DNA from: Nematopogon swammerdamellus
Lineage: Eukaryota; Arthropoda; Insecta; Lepidoptera; Adelidae
Length of the DNA: 64,000 bases
NCBI GenBank assembly: GCA_946902875.1
Contig: OX336353.1
Location: 20,225,151 to 20,289,150, forward strand
Direction of reading: 5' to 3'
Part shown: piece after piece, positions 19,394 through 29,139 of the stretch
Layout: each line of letters begins with the position of its first letter
Numbering within the stretch: the stretch's first letter is position 1
Translations under genes and position numbers: made by a program
Notes under the pieces: generated by a model
Database searches by the model: none
What the model saw: the letters and a program-made list of their open reading frames with translations, nothing else
Told to the model about the DNA's origin: nothing

Positions 19394-20140
19394 CAGTGTT
19401 GCCAACTTAGTGCTAGCGCCACTAGATCTGGTGGTTTGGAATCCCGTCTGGTGGCCAAATTTGCGATCTAGGGTCTAGTGCTGAGTATGGTGGTTTGATC
19501 AGATTTGTTTAGTGGTTGTGCAAAAAATTTTGTGTTTAAATCGATGCAACACGTACCTACACTTTCCCCAAGGATCTGTTAAACAAATTGGAACCAAATG
19601 TGTTTATGCTGCACCCATTCCATGCGAAGAAGTAATAGGTATTATTTTGTATGCAACCATCTGTCCTTTGATTGCAGTGATAATAATTATTATGTATACT
19701 AAATTTGATCTGTTTGGAAATGATCGTACTACTCTTTTATTTGAAGATCCTGAAAAGGACGTTTGTCCGGTTTTTCATTATTCTGAAGAGCAGACACAGC
19801 CTCAAAAACCGGAATGTTTGTTACCTCAGAACTTTCGACAGGGTGAAGCGATTTTGATTTTTTTTTTATACCAATAAGATACTAAAAAAAAAACTGTGAA
19901 ATAAAAAACTATTTCAAAAAATATAAAAATCGCCTTGAAAAATGTACGAAATAAAAAAAAATCGAACCCTAGAGTTGAAGGCGGTGCTAAAGCAAGCAAA
20001 AATAACCGACCGCCTTCAACTCTAGGGTTCGATTTTTATTATAATTTTTTATTTTTGAGTATTTCTGAAAATCTGGGGATATTCTGGTGGTTTCGACTGG
20101 CGCATCTGGTGGGCGAGCTAGAAAAGAGTTGGCAACACTG
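19394..20140 (+). mobile_element. hAT-like element, 747 bp, carrying an exon-like ORF
   Basis: The ends are CAGTGTTGCCAACT and its exact reverse complement, flanked by a perfect 8-bp duplication ATTGCGAC at 19386-19393 and 20141-20148. TCTGGTGGTTT occurs near both ends (19426 and 20082) in direct order. A hairpin at 19956-20037 pairs two arms with CTAGAGTTGAAGGCGGT. The inside is not a transposase but a stretch with a host-like open frame (next entry). Confidence 0.9.
19512..19877 (+). CDS. Hypothetical 121-codon frame, possible captured host exon
   Basis: I do not recognise the protein. Residues about 40-61 (EVIGIILYATICPLIAVIII) form a probable membrane helix. They are preceded by a cysteine-bearing segment (GTKCVYAAPIPCEE) and followed by a charged tail with FEDPEKDVCPVFHYSEEQ. 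The core 19573-19842 is preceded by a pyrimidine-rich CACTTTCCCCAAG and followed by GTGAAG. These fit a 3' and 5' splice site, and the span between them is exactly 270 bases (90 codons). I infer a captured internal exon inside a transposon, which would not need its own start codon. The ATG at 19512 is only the first in frame. Confidence 0.35.
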   Translation: MVVQKILCLNRCNTYLHFPQGSVKQIGTKCVYAAPIPCEEVIGIILYATICPLIAVIIIIMYTKFDLFGNDRTTLLFEDPEKDVCPVFHYSEEQTQPQKPECLLPQNFRQGEAILIFFLYQ

Positions 20141-20148
20141 ATTGCGAC

Positions 20149-20969
20149 CGGCTCGGCAGACCGCAGCGAACCACGAGAGAGAGAAGACCTCCAGCAAGAC
20201 AGCAAGAACACAGCAAGCACAGGACGTATACTCCCACAAGCGGTCGAGTTCGTCGGGCAAACAAGAGCTCCATTCGCTGTCTCTCTCTCTCCGCTGCGCG
20301 TCTCACGTTTGCGGCACCCGCACAACCGCAAGCCTGCCGTACCGTCTCGTCCGTCGTTGCTCCGGTAGTAGGCCGGCCTACTATTTACCGTCGAGCACCG
20401 GAGTTTTATTTCGCGCCCGTACAAACGTTATTCCCTCTCCGCGAGTCGCTGACCGAGTGACTTGGGTGTCTTCGTCGATCCAGAAGAAGAGAAACACTAC
20501 AGTCCACCGCTCCCTGAGCGTCGATCTTGAACAATAATAGTGATTAGTAGATTCGCTTAGTCTGTTTTACAGAGTACTTCTAACCATAGGTACAGAATAC
20601 TTCCACAGGTATACTAATCTATCACGCTTCACTGAGCGCGGTTTCGCGAGGAGAGATGTTTTTGACTCGTCGACACATGGATGTCGACTGCACCATTGAT
20701 TCCTCGGCTTGTTCGTTGACGTAAAAAACCGTTCGGTTTTTTTTTTATTCTACTTTCAATTTTCATTTGAAAGCCGCAGAGCTTCGCTTCGCGGGCCGCG
20801 GCACAGCATCCTACATACATACATGCACAACCAGCCTTAAATATGCCAGAAAACGTCAGTTCATTGATTGAGTAGTTCTCGACTTATAAGCGAATGCAGA
20901 ATCGAGGACGGCGCGGCGCGTCGGTACAGATTATCCGCTAAGATTTGTATGTATGTATGTATGTGTATA
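20149..20969. other. Unassigned mixed sequence
   Basis: Moderately GC-rich and without internal repeats up to about 20540. The first part may belong to the possible LTR. Overlapping frames of 93-145 codons on both strands have no recognisable domain. Confidence 0.35.
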
Positions 20970-21217
20970 CAGGGTGTTTGATGACTATAGGTCAACAAGC
21001 AAACCAGGTACTCCTGAGCCTATTTGGAGCAAAAAAGTTAGATGACATTTTGCTCTACGGTGAACTTTTTTTTTCCATACAAAACTAAACACAATTATTT
21101 AGTTTTGTATGAAAAAAAAAAGTTCACCGTAGAGCAAAATGTCATCTAACTTTTTTGCTCCAAATAGGCTCAGGAGTACCTGGTTTGCTTGTTGACCTAT
21201 AGTCATCAAACACTCTG
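20970..21217. mobile_element. Palindromic MITE, 248 bp
   Basis: Almost the whole element is one inverted repeat: CAGGGTGTTTGATGACTATA at the left returns as its reverse at the right end. The arms meet at a loop around ACACAATTAT near 21090. TA (or TATA) stands on both sides, which fits a Tc1/mariner-type target duplication. No ORF. Confidence 0.92.
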
Positions 21218-21228
21218 TATATTCTTTA

Positions 21229-21461
21229 CTAGGTTTTTCTCGCGACTTCGTCCGCGTGGATAACTGAATTTATCGATAAATTTGGGCCAATTTACACAAT
21301 GTCTTTATGAATTATAGCCTATATATTATTCTGATGTATAAGCTATAATTGTACTGTAAAGTCTAATCAAAATCCTTTCAGTAGTTTTTGCGTGAAAGAG
21401 GAACAAAGATCCATACATCCATCCATCCTCACAAACTTTCGCGTTTATAATATTAGTAGGA
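21229..21461 (-). mobile_element. Lep1-type Helitron, short copy
   Basis: On the minus strand it starts TCCTACTAATATTATAAACG, has CTTTCACGCAAAAACTACTG and AGCTTATACATCAGAATAAT, and ends in CTAG at 21229-21232. These are the hallmarks of the Lep1 group of non-autonomous lepidopteran Helitrons, from memory. Confidence 0.88.
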
Positions 21462-22037
21462 TTGAACACCAATTTATACAAATTAGGCACAATAGGCGAG
21501 CTTAATGCCGTCAGGAATTCAATTCAAACTAACCTTTGGGATGGGGGAGAAGTATTTGCAGGCGAACAAGAATAGTTTGTGGTATTACGCAATAAAGCAA
21601 TATGATACACTATAAACTAATACTACATAAATACTTTAATAAATTTATCTGCTGTACAGTAAATAAGTCTATTATATTCTAAAAGTCTAACACGTAAACA
21701 TTATTGAAAATCACCCAGAGCTCAAGTCTTATTGACATTAGCTCAAACATTAGCTTTTTAAATTTTGAAACTTCCACCGAAAGGGGTCGCACATGTTTGC
21801 ATTTGGCCTACACATATTGACACAGCCGACGACGGCAGACTAAAACATTTTTTTACATTTGAAAATGTTCCTAACATTGAAAAGTCCGCCCCGTCCCGCA
21901 CCGTGCGCGCTTCAATACTATTTGTTCTCGACGTCTATACTTCGATCTCGATGTGAGATGATCTTCGATCTGGGGAGGGGGTGAGAGGGAGGGAGGGAGA
22001 GAGAAGCGATAGTTTATTATCATATTTGCGTTTAAAT
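21462..22037. other. Unassigned AT-rich stretch
   Basis: No gene or repeat recognised; a GGGAGGGAGGGAG purine tract lies at about 21974-22002. Confidence 0.35.
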
Positions 22038-22226
22038 CTCAGTTCAGTGTAGCCGACATGAAATTAAGGGAAGCACCGACATGGCACCTAGTTCAACCGG
22101 TGTTATGGGCTGACATCACGGATGTTGTAGGTGATGTAGCCGACCGTATCAGTTTCCATAAAAAAAATCGGATATGCTATCAAATCGAGTCTACCGCGAG
22201 CGAAGCCGCGGGCAAAAGCCAGGTTT
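22038..22226 (+). mobile_element. SINE-5S 3' portion followed by a Helitron end
   Basis: Residual body AGTTCAGTGTAGCCGACATG to CAGTTTCCATAAAAAAA (22038-22169). It is followed by GAGCGAAGCCGCGGGCAAAA (22198-22217), the 3' end of a Helitron-like element whose CTAG has changed to CCAG. Confidence 0.8.
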
Positions 22227-22904
22227 AAAATAAAATTTAACGTCAAAATCGCAAGCAGTGGTTTACAAGAAACGCAACTGGGAGAAACAGACTTTTGGTA
22301 CTGCTAAGTCTTAACGGTCCGGACGAGTGAGTACTGGGTGGAAAAGCTTCCCGGGTAAAGCCCGCAGCATCCAAGTATCTTCAGCCTATTCTAAACACAC
22401 AGATAGCGAACAGTATCTTAGCTTTCATCGCTTGACCGCTCGCCCGCCGCAAATACGAATACAAATGAAGGCATTAACAGCTCGGGGGCGGCTTGCGGGG
22501 CGGTGGGGGCGGCGTGGGGGCGGGAGGATGTATGAACGCCGCCGGTGCCTGCGGTGGCCGCTCGTTAACTCGCCTAGCAAGATCCTATCTCACTGGACAC
22601 AGCGTCCTACCTACCGTGCTACTCCAGCGCCAAGAACGTTGAATAGGTTGGACTTCGGACTGTCCAATGCATGAGAACCAGCGTCGCCAAGCTCCGCGGG
22701 CAGCGGAGGGGACGGCGCGCGCTCTGATTGGGTGGTATCGGGTGGTATCGCGCTCTGATTGGTTGGTGACGAATGTTATTTGTACGTCTTTACAAATATC
22801 GTGTTACGCTGGCGCGGGGAAGGTCCGACGTACTTACCTATTCAACGTTCTTGTCCAGCGCGATCCGACGTCTGGACTCGCTTTGACATCTAGATTGGCG
22901 GCGG
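22227..22904. other. Unassigned stretch with a GC-rich centre
   Basis: A GC-rich part at 22480-22560 (GGGGCGGCTTGCGGGGCGG) resembles the other islands. GATTGGGTGGTATCGGGTGG shows a short duplication at about 22724-22748. No gene is supported. Confidence 0.35.
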
Positions 22905-23362
22905 GTGGCCGAGCTGTCTGCGCGTCGGCTTCTCGTGCGAAAGTCCTAGGTTCGAATCCGGTCGGCGTGTGCCAATGAGTTTTTTTTCTGACGAAAAAAC
23001 TTTCGTGCATACCTATACAATGACATGCTGCTTCGCCGTTCGGAACCGGTGTAAAACTGTAGGTCCCTTCCCTTGCCCCTCACTAGGTGGTATGCTCAAA
23101 TTGAAGCCGACTGGGTTCGTACCACCGCACCGTACTGAATGTAAGATGACCGCATAGCAGCCTCGGTTGTGTTCTCATCTAGTTCAGTATAGTGTGGGTG
23201 CTATAGCCGCAAGGCTGGTGCGCTCGGGTCAGTTGCGGGTGAATAGTTCAGTGTAGCCAGCAATCCAAAGGGAAGTCTCCGGTATGGCACCTACCTTCTC
23301 GGAGGTGATATTGGCTGGTCGGAGCATGCGATTTGGTCCCTCCGATTCAGCCAACCATACCG
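22905..23362 (+). mobile_element. SINE-T, full head, interrupted body
   Basis: The head reads GGTGGCCGAGCTGTCTGCGC and GTCGGCTTCTCGTGCG, then GGTTCGAATCCGGTCGGCGT, the clearest tRNA-like B box of the family here. The body is broken at about 23190 by some 50 bases ending in a second TAGTTCAGTGTAG, a partial duplicate of TAGTTCAGTATAG. It ends near CATACCGCAATATATAAAAA. Confidence 0.9.
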
Positions 23363-23449
23363 CAATATATAAAAAATATATAAAAATATATAACCACAAC
23401 ACGAGCTGTATAGAACCGCGTCTACGCAACACGTTTGTCAACATGTTGT

Positions 23450-23708
23450 CAGCCTCGGTAGCTCAGTGGTGCGGTCGGTCGACTGCTGTTAAGCACAAGT
23501 GGGCGCGGTCAGTACTTGGATGGCTGACCGTTGGACCGTTGGAGGCTGACCGCGGTTCGGATTCCATGTGAAACTGTAGGTCCCTATTCCCTTCTTACCT
23601 TACTAAGTAGGTGGTAGGGTTGATCCCACCCGGATTGATACCACCGCACTGAATGAAACGTCAGTGGAAACGCTATTATAACACCCCTTCTTTTGCATCG
23701 GGGGTTAA
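23450..23708 (+). mobile_element. SINE-5S with E-element end
   Basis: The head has GGTAGCTCAGTGGTGCGGTC, GTTAAGCACAAGTGGGCGCG and TCAGTACTTGGATGGCTGAC. The body stops at about 23671. It is directly followed by AACACCCCTTCTTTTGCATC and GGGGGTTAAAAA (23677-23708), the end of a family E copy in reverse. Confidence 0.85.
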
Positions 23709-23734
23709 AAATACTTAATAGTGTTCAAAATTTA

Positions 23735-23818
23735 TGTCCCCCGTTCATGTCGTAAAAGGCGACTAAGGGACAAGGACAAGATTCCGTGCTAAAGGGCGAC
23801 AGGCTAGCCACCTCTTTT
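23735..23818 (+). mobile_element. SINE-G head fragment
   Basis: Holds CATGTCGTAAAAGGCGACTA, AGGGACAAGGACAAGATTCC and GTGCTAAAGGGCGACAGGCT, the middle of the long SINE-G type. Confidence 0.8.
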
Positions 23819-23821
23819 GTT

Positions 23822-24260
23822 TATTATTGTTTATTGTATAATTTCATCCACAGGTAGGTAACCTACGCTTGGACATGTCGAAAATTCCGCCAGTTCTAAG
23901 TTCAATGCGAAGAAGAACTGACAAACAAACTTCGCAAGTCACAATGTTTTGTTAGTACCTTATAAGTATTATATTATAGTAACTTACAAATAATTAACCC
24001 ATACTACCGCTCACAAGAGCATTAATATTTACAGCATAAACATGAATACTGAAGAATCTGACCACACTGCCTATTTAAATTACCTATATCTGGCGTATAG
24101 TGCCATCGTCAATTTTGATATTTCATATTATATCAAGTCAAATAAAACAATTAGTTTACGTTTATTACAAAGAAATGTAATAAGTCATATTAAAAATCAA
24201 ATGATACAAAGTGTATCGAATTGTCAAAATTTGTTAGTGGGAAAAATAGTAGTCAGACTC
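23822..24260 (-). mobile_element. LINE 3' untranslated region (jockey-like)
   Basis: Lies directly downstream (minus strand) of the reverse transcriptase end at 24261-24737. About 185 bases of it (23825-24008, with GGTAACCTACGCTTGGACAT) are repeated at 48206-48393 inside a family A copy, so that piece marks the 3' end of the LINE. The terminal ATAAACAATAATAAACAAA acts as an A-rich tail. Confidence 0.8.
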
Positions 24261-24737
24261 TTAGATAAAATTACGGTCAGTTAATGCATCCTTAATACTG
24301 TAATAACTCTTTTCAATTAACATTATTTTAATCCGTCGTTTAAAATTATTGTCATCTAATTGTTTTATGTTAGGAGACAGTTTATTATAAAATCTAACAC
24401 TATTACAAATAAAGCTTTTTGTAGTTTTAGCTAATCTATGTCTTATTAGTTGTACATTATTCTTACCCCGTGTGTCATAGTTATGATTGTCGGAATTGAG
24501 AGAGGAATCATGAATGTATTTTCTGGCATAGCATATGTTCTGGTAAACATATGCACTTGGTAAAGTCATGATTCCTATCTCTCCGAACGCTGTCCTACAA
24601 GTATCTCTAGTTTTCATATTTAGGATGTACCTCAAGGCCCTCTTCTGTAATAAAAATATTCTATTTGAGTCTGCTGCATTTCCCCAAAACATTAGGCCAT
24701 ATGACATGATGCTCTCTCCTTGGAACGGTCCTTCCAC
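24261..24737 (-). pseudogene. Jockey/CR1-like LINE reverse transcriptase, C-terminal end
   Basis: The frame of 158 codons reads SIMSYGLMFWGNAADSNRIF, LLQKRALRYILNMKTRDTCR, and ends with NNFKRRIKIMLIEKSYYSIK. SYGLxFWGN...QKRxxRxI and the final FKxxxxxxLxxKxYYSIxDxL pattern are typical of the region after the reverse transcriptase domain in jockey- and CR1-like elements. The catalytic FADD region lies upstream and is missing, as in 5'-truncated LINE copies. The frame itself is intact, so the copy may be fairly young. The exact clade needs a search. Confidence 0.82.
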
Positions 24738-24925
24738 CGAGTCATGCAGCGGGTGGGTTTTCAGCCTTACTTACTTACTGCTTGATAGTTATCTTATCCG
24801 AATACTTTGCTAAACGTGGAGGTCAGTTTTGTGCTATAGTTTACAAGAGTACCTGCAGCACAACTCCGATTACTCTGCTTACCCCGATTGTCGAGATACA
24901 GCGTGTGATATGCATGTATGTTGTG
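24728..24925 (+). mobile_element. SINE-G long type, 3' part
   Basis: Contains CTTCCACCGAGTCATGCAGC, GGTGGGTTTTCAGCCTTACT, CAGCACAACTCCGATTACTC and CTTACCCCGATTGTCGAGAT. Ends ATGCATGTATGTTG. Confidence 0.85.
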
Positions 24926-24999
24926 ATGATTTTTTTTTAGAAATAGTGATGACTCGTACTGCGTGGGCACTTGGGCAGTGGCAAACATTCTTGTAAATG

Positions 25000-25165
25000 T
25001 AGACTAAGTGAACGTAAAAAAAAGTATCCAGCGAAGTTTCTTGCCAGTTCTTCTTCGCTGTAATAATCGAACTGGAAAAATGTTAAATGCTAAATGTTAA
25101 AATATGACGAATCCGAGTGCAGTGTACCAATGTCTATAGACGATGAATAAAGAATAAAGAATATG
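25000..25165 (+). mobile_element. LINE 3' end with GAATAAA tail
   Basis: Has AGCGAAGTTTCTTGCCAGTT followed later by ATGAATAAAGAATAAAGAAT. The CTTGCCAGTTCTTCTTCG motif is the usual landmark of a lepidopteran LINE 3' region (also at 34725 and 46245). Confidence 0.65.
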
Positions 25166-25446
25166 TTAGGTGTTTCTGCAGAAATATACGTCTATTCGCC
25201 CTTTCCTATATTGTAATAGGCATTCTGTATCTCGCGCGGATCCCGGCAGACTACAAGGTGGCAGAGCTAACTATTATAAGGCTTCTACGTATATGCAGAG
25301 TAGAGAGAGGCTGTGGGTGGCTATGGTCAACGCGCAGGGGTCTCGGCTCGCCACACCGCACCGCGGACTGTAGCGATACGCGCCGCTGCGCACAGCTTCA
25401 GCGCTTCAGCCAGCAGTAAGTAGGTATACATCGTGGACCATACTTA

Positions 25447-26422
25447 GGCTGACATTCATAGTCGTTCCAAAGTTCGAAGCTTAGCACTGTCTAAGCTAAG
25501 CACGAGTCCGATTAAAGTTTACTAATATTTTGTACAGGACTCTCATAGTCGAGACTAACGCTTAGAACGAACTATGCTAAGCCAAGCAACGACATTCTAC
25601 TTTCTGGACAGGCCCTCGTTATACATTTTACCGATAGAAAGGTGCGATTGGAGTTCTTCTATATATTGCCAATATTTAAAACAGCGTAAGTGCGCGAGCG
25701 CCTCATACATCACGTTACGTTTCCGCTCTGTGAACGTCGATAGAGTAGGACGGTTAATTGGAAATTTGATACGTATAAGGGAGACAACGATTGGAGAGTG
25801 TGCTGAATGCTCACAAATAGCGCGCCTCAATTCGGTGCGTTGTATGCACAGAGCATCGAATTCGATGCTCTGTGGTTGTATGCCACTTCCCGATAATTTT
25901 AATTCGTTGAAGCCAAGTAATAGTCCAAGTTAAACGTCACTTTTTTTTCTTTTTCTGGTGGGATTCGCACCATTGCTCATACTGAAATATAGGATGTTTT
26001 TCGTAAAGATCCCCCATTTCATCAGAGTTGACTGTCACACTCACGCACGCTGTCAGTCAAACCGCAGTCAGGAGCAGTAATAAACGAATTTCTTATTTGT
26101 TTGGTTGCCATTATTAAAAAAAAACAAAATTACCTGTCGTGAGGTGACAGGACAGCCAGTGTGTCAATCACGTGTCAATGCTCTGTGTATTCTATTCTGC
26201 GCTACTCCCTCATTTGTAATATAATGAAAGAGACAGAAAACTCGTAAGTTCGCTTTCGAGGTTATAGTCGTCGTAAGACTTGACTTGGACTTGGCTTAGT
26301 TTTCAAACTCAAAGACGGTTGCTTAGCGTGCGCACGGCTTGTCTATGAAAGTGGTAAACGTCAAAGTTTGAACTCAGAGACGAACTAAGTAAGCACGCTC
26401 GTTGCGACTATGAATGTCACTC
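25447..26422. mobile_element. PIF/Harbinger-like element, 976 bp
   Basis: The ends are GGCTGACATTCATAGTCG and CGACTATGAATGTCACTC, flanked by TTA on both sides (25444-25446 and 26423-26425), the three-base duplication typical of PIF/Harbinger. A shorter relative with the same ends is at 38749-39296. This copy has about 340 extra bases (25585-25925) that include the micro-palindrome below and a 77-codon minus-strand frame (25597-25830). I cannot identify that frame. Confidence 0.88.
25847..25874. mobile_element. 28-bp perfect palindrome with 8-bp duplication
   Basis: The palindrome starts CACAGAGCATCGAA and ends with its exact reverse complement. A perfect 8-bp duplication GTTGTATG flanks it (25839-25846 and 25875-25882). 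Its 11 terminal bases are those of the 290-bp MITE at 15645-15934. It looks like a MITE reduced to its termini. Confidence 0.85.
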
Positions 26423-26514
26423 TTAGTCCCCACTATGGTCTGGGTCTAACAGTGAGTTAGGTCCACGCAGCACGCATTATTATTTTGTTGTCGCTTTTTT
26501 ATTTATAGCGCGGC

Positions 26515-26612
26515 ATGTTGCGCCGAGCCACCCATAAGGTGTCAAACGACGCCCATGGATATTCGGTGGTATGCGGGGGTTGCGAATGCCATGCTGGCCT
26601 GACAGTAGAGCC
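26515..26612 (-). mobile_element. LINE 3' end fragment (RTGK-type family)
   Basis: Contains the reverse of GGCCAGCATGGCATTCGCAA and GAATATCCATGGGCGTCGTT, the 3' region seen after the LINE coding end at 47090-47275. Confidence 0.7.
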
Positions 26613-27425
26613 ATGCAGGCAAGATCTATGAAAGGCCTGGCTCTTCAAGAACCCGAGACTGTACTTGGGGGGAAATATATGGCCAGAGAGAGCGTATTGA
26701 AACTTAGTTACAATGAAACTTTGAAACTGATGGTGAAAACCGCATTAAAATCCGTTGCGTGGTTTAGGAGGAGTTAGCGGATATACAGACAAAGGCGGGA
26801 ACCGACTTTATTTTATTATACTATTTAGTGATTAGTGATGATGATTGTGATAGTGAAGTGATGAATTAAGAAATTAAGATTCTGTCATATTTTTACTCGT
26901 CCTCGGGACTTTGGGAGGTCATAAGTCATTATCATGGTATTAACTTCATCAAATGATGAAGTTAATATGATGATGATTTCGAAGAACAAGGATACATCGT
27001 AAAATGAAATAAATTTTATTTCGTGCATATACAATCATAAACAAAAAAGTTACAAGCGGCTAAAGCTGGGATTTTGGTAATTTTAAAAAATAAAAAAAAT
27101 AAAACCGTATCTCGATACCACGTGAGACCTGACAAAAGGTATCATAGTTCAAAACCTTGCAAATGACCCCACTTACCTACAAAAAAAAATTGTCGGTCGA
27201 GTGCCGAACAGCCTGTATATTTACAGTATTTGTATCATAGTGACAGCACTGACTGACAGATGTCATATGAAAGTTCTGACTATTGCGCGAAATTGCGAAC
27301 GGATTTTAGTTAGTCGGATTTGTCTCCGTTATTTGTCAGTGCCGAGATGTAGGTAATCACTAGCCGATGTGAGTCTTGAATCAATATCGCGCACATGTCC
27401 ACGATCCGTGCCCCTTATTAATTAG
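26613..27425. other. Unassigned AT-rich stretch
   Basis: No supported gene. A short hairpin TTAACTTCATCA/TGATGAAGTTAA lies at about 26939-26966. Confidence 0.35.
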
Positions 27426-27429
27426 TGGA

Positions 27430-27585
27430 GCACAACAAAGTCCACTCCGCCCCCGCCTCCACCCCACACCCCACACCCCCGCGCGCCGCCGCCCCGCGCG
27501 CCGCCCCCGCGCCGCCTCCTATCGGCTTTCCAATTACGCCGGTAGCCAGCCGGCGGGCCTGTGCGCGGGAACCGATGTCGAAATG
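27430..27585. other. GC-rich island
   Basis: Contains CACCCCACACCCCACACCCC followed by CGCCG repeats. An open plus frame of about 98 codons spans it, without other coding signs. Confidence 0.45.
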
Positions 27586-27659
27586 TTTCCCTCATGTCGG
27601 CTTAGTGTTCTGCGGCGAAAATGGTAAACACTTTAGGAGGCTCTGTTGTTCGTCTTTTT

Positions 27660-28070
27660 TTAACATTGAAAAGTTTTTTCGATCGCTTCAGTATAGCCCC
27701 CCATTTTCGCTGATAGTGTGAAATCGTCCTGGTGTCGCGAGTTTTGGGGCTACTCGAGTGGTTGAGGGCTCAAAAGACGCGTATCGGAGAGCGAGGAGGA
27801 ATATCCGAATGTATGAAATAAATTGTGAAAAATCAAATCACGGCTCTGCAGATCCTCGGGTGACTTTGTTAGTTGGGTTCTGATGATGGAGCCGGAAGGA
27901 AGCCATAGGAACTCCTAAACTAAACATGATAAGCCCATCGTATTTGGGCTCGTTGGATTTGTCTTCGCAAGTAAACTCTGGTCCTATATGATGTTTAGGG
28001 TCCTGATAAGACATAATAAACCCGTCGTGGTTGGGCTCGTTAGATTTGCGTCACTATTTCAAAACTCAAA
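27660..28070. repeat. Dispersed repeat with two internal similar units
   Basis: GTTTTTTCGATCGCTTCAG and CCTGGTGTCGCGAGTT recur at 47287-47370. Further on, two copies of a unit with TTGGGCTCGTT (27931-27960 and 28016-28053) lie 85 bases apart. The element type is not known. Confidence 0.5.
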
Positions 28071-28640
28071 TGTCAATGCAAATACTGTACTCAATAAAAA
28101 TGGTGATGTTTTTGGACGAAGTGATTCTTTGTGAATAAATAAATATATATTTAGGTTAGGTTAGAAGATGCGTATTTTTATATTTGATATTTATTAATTT
28201 GTTACTTTAGTTAGACATAATGTCAAGCTTATCTTTTTTTCTGTCTAAATTTTAGTTTACATTTTTTAAGCTGCTTGTGTTTTTGAAAAATAATAAAAAA
28301 TATATAAATGTAATATTTTTTTTATTTTGTTGAGTTCATTTTCAATGTACCTCGAAAGTCGTGTAATGCACGAGATCTGTGATTTTTTTTTTTAATTATG
28401 TAATTCACACAAATTCCTGTACGGAGAGTCATCACATCATCTTCTAGCGACCTGACTGGCTGACGGACTGAATTGAAAGTTTCAACGTTCAACTTTCTCA
28501 AGCTGAAGGAAGTCATTTCCGATTATTGAATTCGCTCGTCTTCCACCCCAGTCACTTATACAAATCGAAATCGAACACTGCTCTACTATAGACGTCAAAG
28601 CAAATGAAATAATAAGATACCTACTGTTCGGATCGCGGCC
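28071..28640. other. Unassigned AT-rich stretch
   Basis: No gene or recognisable element seen. Confidence 0.3.
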
Positions 28641-28825
28641 TAGCGCGGTACGCTGAAGGCGAGCGCCCCGCGCCGCCGCGTTTGACCAGAAACGTATCTG
28701 AAGCGGACGACGAAACCTCCTCCTCTGCCGCCCCCCGCTCCGCCGCCCCCCGCCTCCTCCGCCGCACCGCGCCGCTACTCCGTCGTCAATTAGCAGCAGG
28801 GCGGCAGGAGGCGCGCGAGCCTCGC
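28640..28825. other. GC-rich island
   Basis: CCGCC-rich on the plus strand and ends in TCAATTAGCAGCAGGGCGGC, with a homeodomain-type CAATTAG. No supported exon. Confidence 0.45.
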
Positions 28826-28861
28826 TACACACCATACATAGACATTTTAATATAATAATAT

Positions 28862-28906
28862 AAATGATGTGAATAGTGTATAATATTACCACTATTCACA
28901 TCATTT
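28862..28906. repeat. Perfect hairpin, 17-bp arms
   Basis: AAATGATGTGAATAGTG pairs exactly with 28890-28906, leaving an 11-base loop. Confidence 0.9.
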
Positions 28907-28984
28907 CCTCCTTACGTCCTTTCCACCTCCGCACCACGCGCGCTGGGTAGGGATTGCATCCCTACACGCTGGACTATTACCGCG

Positions 28985-29130
28985 GATGTGTATCCCGGCT
29001 AGGTGGACAGATGACCTAAAAAAGGTAGCCGGGAGTGGATGGATGAGAAGAGCGGAAGACCGCGTGTGGTGGCGTGCCTTGGGAGAGGCCTATGTCCAGC
29101 AGTGGACCGATACAGGCTGATGATGATTTT
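28985..29130 (+). pseudogene. RTE LINE, coding end and 3' tail
   Basis: The plus strand encodes TDDLKKVAGSGWMRRAEDRV, then WWRALGEAYVQQWTDTG and a stop, the very end of RTE-type polyproteins. The stop is followed by a TGATGATGA tail, so this is the natural 3' terminus of the element. It gives the orientation of fragments at 3118-3198 and 37866. It abuts the SINE-5S copy at 29140. Confidence 0.85.
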
Positions 29131-29139
29131 TTTTTTTTT

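Larger units (their letters stand above)
18906..20609 (+). mobile_element. Possible solo LTR with a hAT-like element inside
   Basis: The region opens TGTGGCGGACGACGATGG and could close at ACTTCCACA, so TGTGG and CCACA would be the ends. It has AATAAATAAATA (19196-19210), a TATA-box-like CATATAAATATAGG (19369-19382) and long runs without repeats, as in a retroviral-type LTR of about 950 bp after removal of the insertion. No target duplication was seen at these borders, and no second LTR or pol sequence is present. It may equally be host DNA with a promoter. Confidence 0.25.

Noticed and set aside
19987..20424. 145-codon minus-strand frame
   Set aside because: It crosses the border of the hAT-like element and its hairpin, so it cannot be an ancestral coding sequence; no domain was seen.
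22905..22975. tRNA-Leu or tRNA-Ser gene
   Set aside because: The tRNA-like head is followed by the SINE-T body in several copies and shows no acceptor stem pairing.
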